Shown in pieces: positions 5,937 through 6,560 of a stretch of DNA of 6,560 nt. The translations under genes and the position numbers were made by a program. The stretch's first letter is position 1. Each line of letters begins with the position of its first letter. The stretch spans positions 1 to 6,560 of the forward strand of contig JAFGSH010000250.1 of the NCBI GenBank assembly GCA_016934695.1. The letters are read 5' to 3'. Origin of the DNA: Deltaproteobacteria bacterium. Its GTDB lineage: Bacteria; Desulfobacterota; Syntrophia; Syntrophales; UBA2210. Below the pieces are notes generated by a model. It made no database searches. It saw only the letters and a list, made by a program, of their open reading frames with translations, and was not told the DNA's origin.

Positions 5937-6560
5937 CGTCCGCATCATCATGGGGAACGAGGCGGCGGCCCTGGCGGTGAAACTGGCACGGCCCGGCGTC
6001 ATAGCGGCCTATCCCATCACGCCGCAGACCAAACTGGCCGAGGTCCTGTCTGAATATGTGGAGAGCGGAGAACTGAAGGCGGAATACGTCCGGGTGGAAT
6101 CGGAACACTCCTCTCTCACCGTCTGCATATCGGCCTCCACCGTGGGGGCCCGGGTCTTTACGGCAACCAGTTCCAACGGTCTCCTCTATATGCACGAACA
6201 GCTGCACTGGGCGGCGGGCTCCCGCCTCCCGGTCGTCATGTGCTGTGTCAACCGGGGCGTCGGCGCTCCCTGGTCGATCTTCAACGACCAGCAGGACTCG
6301 TTCTCACAGCGGGATACGGGGTGGATACAGATCTACTGCCGTGACAACCAGGAAATCCTCGACACCGTCCTCCAGGCCTACCGGATCGCCGAAGAGATCT
6401 TTCTTCCGGTGATGGTCTGCTACGACGGCTTCGTCCTCTCCCACACGATGATGCCGGTGGCTGTCCCGGATGAAGGGATGGTCAGGACGTTCCTCCCTCC
6501 CTACGTGCCGCAGATCACCCTCTCCCCGGAGAAGCCGGTGACGATCAATCCCGTCTTCTT
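5929..6560 (+). CDS. 2-oxoacid:ferredoxin oxidoreductase, alpha subunit, 5' part
   Basis: The first 210 codons of the alpha subunit are present and the frame is open to the right edge; the family is usually about 350-400 residues. Alpha contributes the pyrimidine-binding side of the thiamine diphosphate site. The opening MSDVRIIMGNEAAALAVKLA and YPITPQT at residues 28-34 are diagnostic, followed by RVESEHSS (55-62) and TATSSNGLLYMHE (78-90). Thr31 and Arg109 (NRGVGAP) fall where single-chain pyruvate oxidoreductases have substrate-contact residues; this is from memory of that family. The stretch PWSIFNDQQDS (114-124) differs from the typical pyruvate-enzyme form, so substrate is open: pyruvate, branched-chain or aromatic 2-oxoacids. 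The start ATG overlaps the delta stop within ATGAGTGA. The beta (thiamine-binding) subunit gene is expected just outside the window. Confidence 0.93.
   Translation, partial: MSDVRIIMGNEAAALAVKLARPGVIAAYPITPQTKLAEVLSEYVESGELKAEYVRVESEHSSLTVCISASTVGARVFTATSSNGLLYMHEQLHWAAGSRLPVVMCCVNRGVGAPWSIFNDQQDSFSQRDTGWIQIYCRDNQEILDTVLQAYRIAEEIFLPVMVCYDGFVLSHTMMPVAVPDEGMVRTFLPPYVPQITLSPEKPVTINPVF

Overview
This 6.56 kb window is moderately GC-rich bacterial DNA with all convincing genes on the + strand. The organism looks like an anaerobic Gram-negative, most likely a Desulfobacterota / former Deltaproteobacteria lineage. The reasons are two outer-membrane beta-barrel proteins with signal peptides and a terminal Phe, a long-form HflX, and a four-subunit-type 2-oxoacid:ferredoxin oxidoreductase. 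That placement is inference from protein style; no database was searched.

Layout. (1) Positions 1-81 are the last 26 codons of an unidentified gene. (2) Positions 82-324 are a promoter and leader region with a perfect TTGACA box. (3) Positions 325-3089 hold two tandem paralogous porin-like genes, each followed by a near-identical GC-rich intrinsic terminator, so the duplicated unit appears to be gene plus terminator. (4) Positions 3155-4792 encode the GTPase HflX. Its conserved N-terminus continues upstream of the first canonical start (GTG 3251) into a stretch with no ATG, GTG or TTG, which points to an ATA start at 3155 or an indel/substitution there. (5) Positions 4793-5074 hold a promoter-like TTGACT, a 34-codon Leu/Val-rich small ORF with a good ribosome-binding site, and a strong terminator hairpin. 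The hairpin ends two bases before the ribosome-binding site of the next gene. (6) Positions 5075-6560 are the start of an oxidoreductase operon in the order gamma, delta, alpha. The genes overlap by 14 and 8 bases, and alpha runs off the window; the thiamine-diphosphate-binding beta subunit is expected just beyond it.

How the parts work together. The porins would make outer-membrane channels. HflX is a ribosome-rescue/ribosome-splitting GTPase and probably its own transcription unit. The oxidoreductase would convert a 2-oxoacid and CoA to acyl-CoA, CO2 and reduced ferredoxin, or run in reverse. The most interesting arrangement is the oxidoreductase leader. The terminator leaves no room for a promoter behind it, so the operon can only be expressed by reading through it. 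A Leu/Val-rich mini-ORF precedes it, as in classical branched-chain amino acid attenuators. This suggests, without proving it, a translation-coupled attenuator on an oxidoreductase that might use branched-chain 2-oxoacids.
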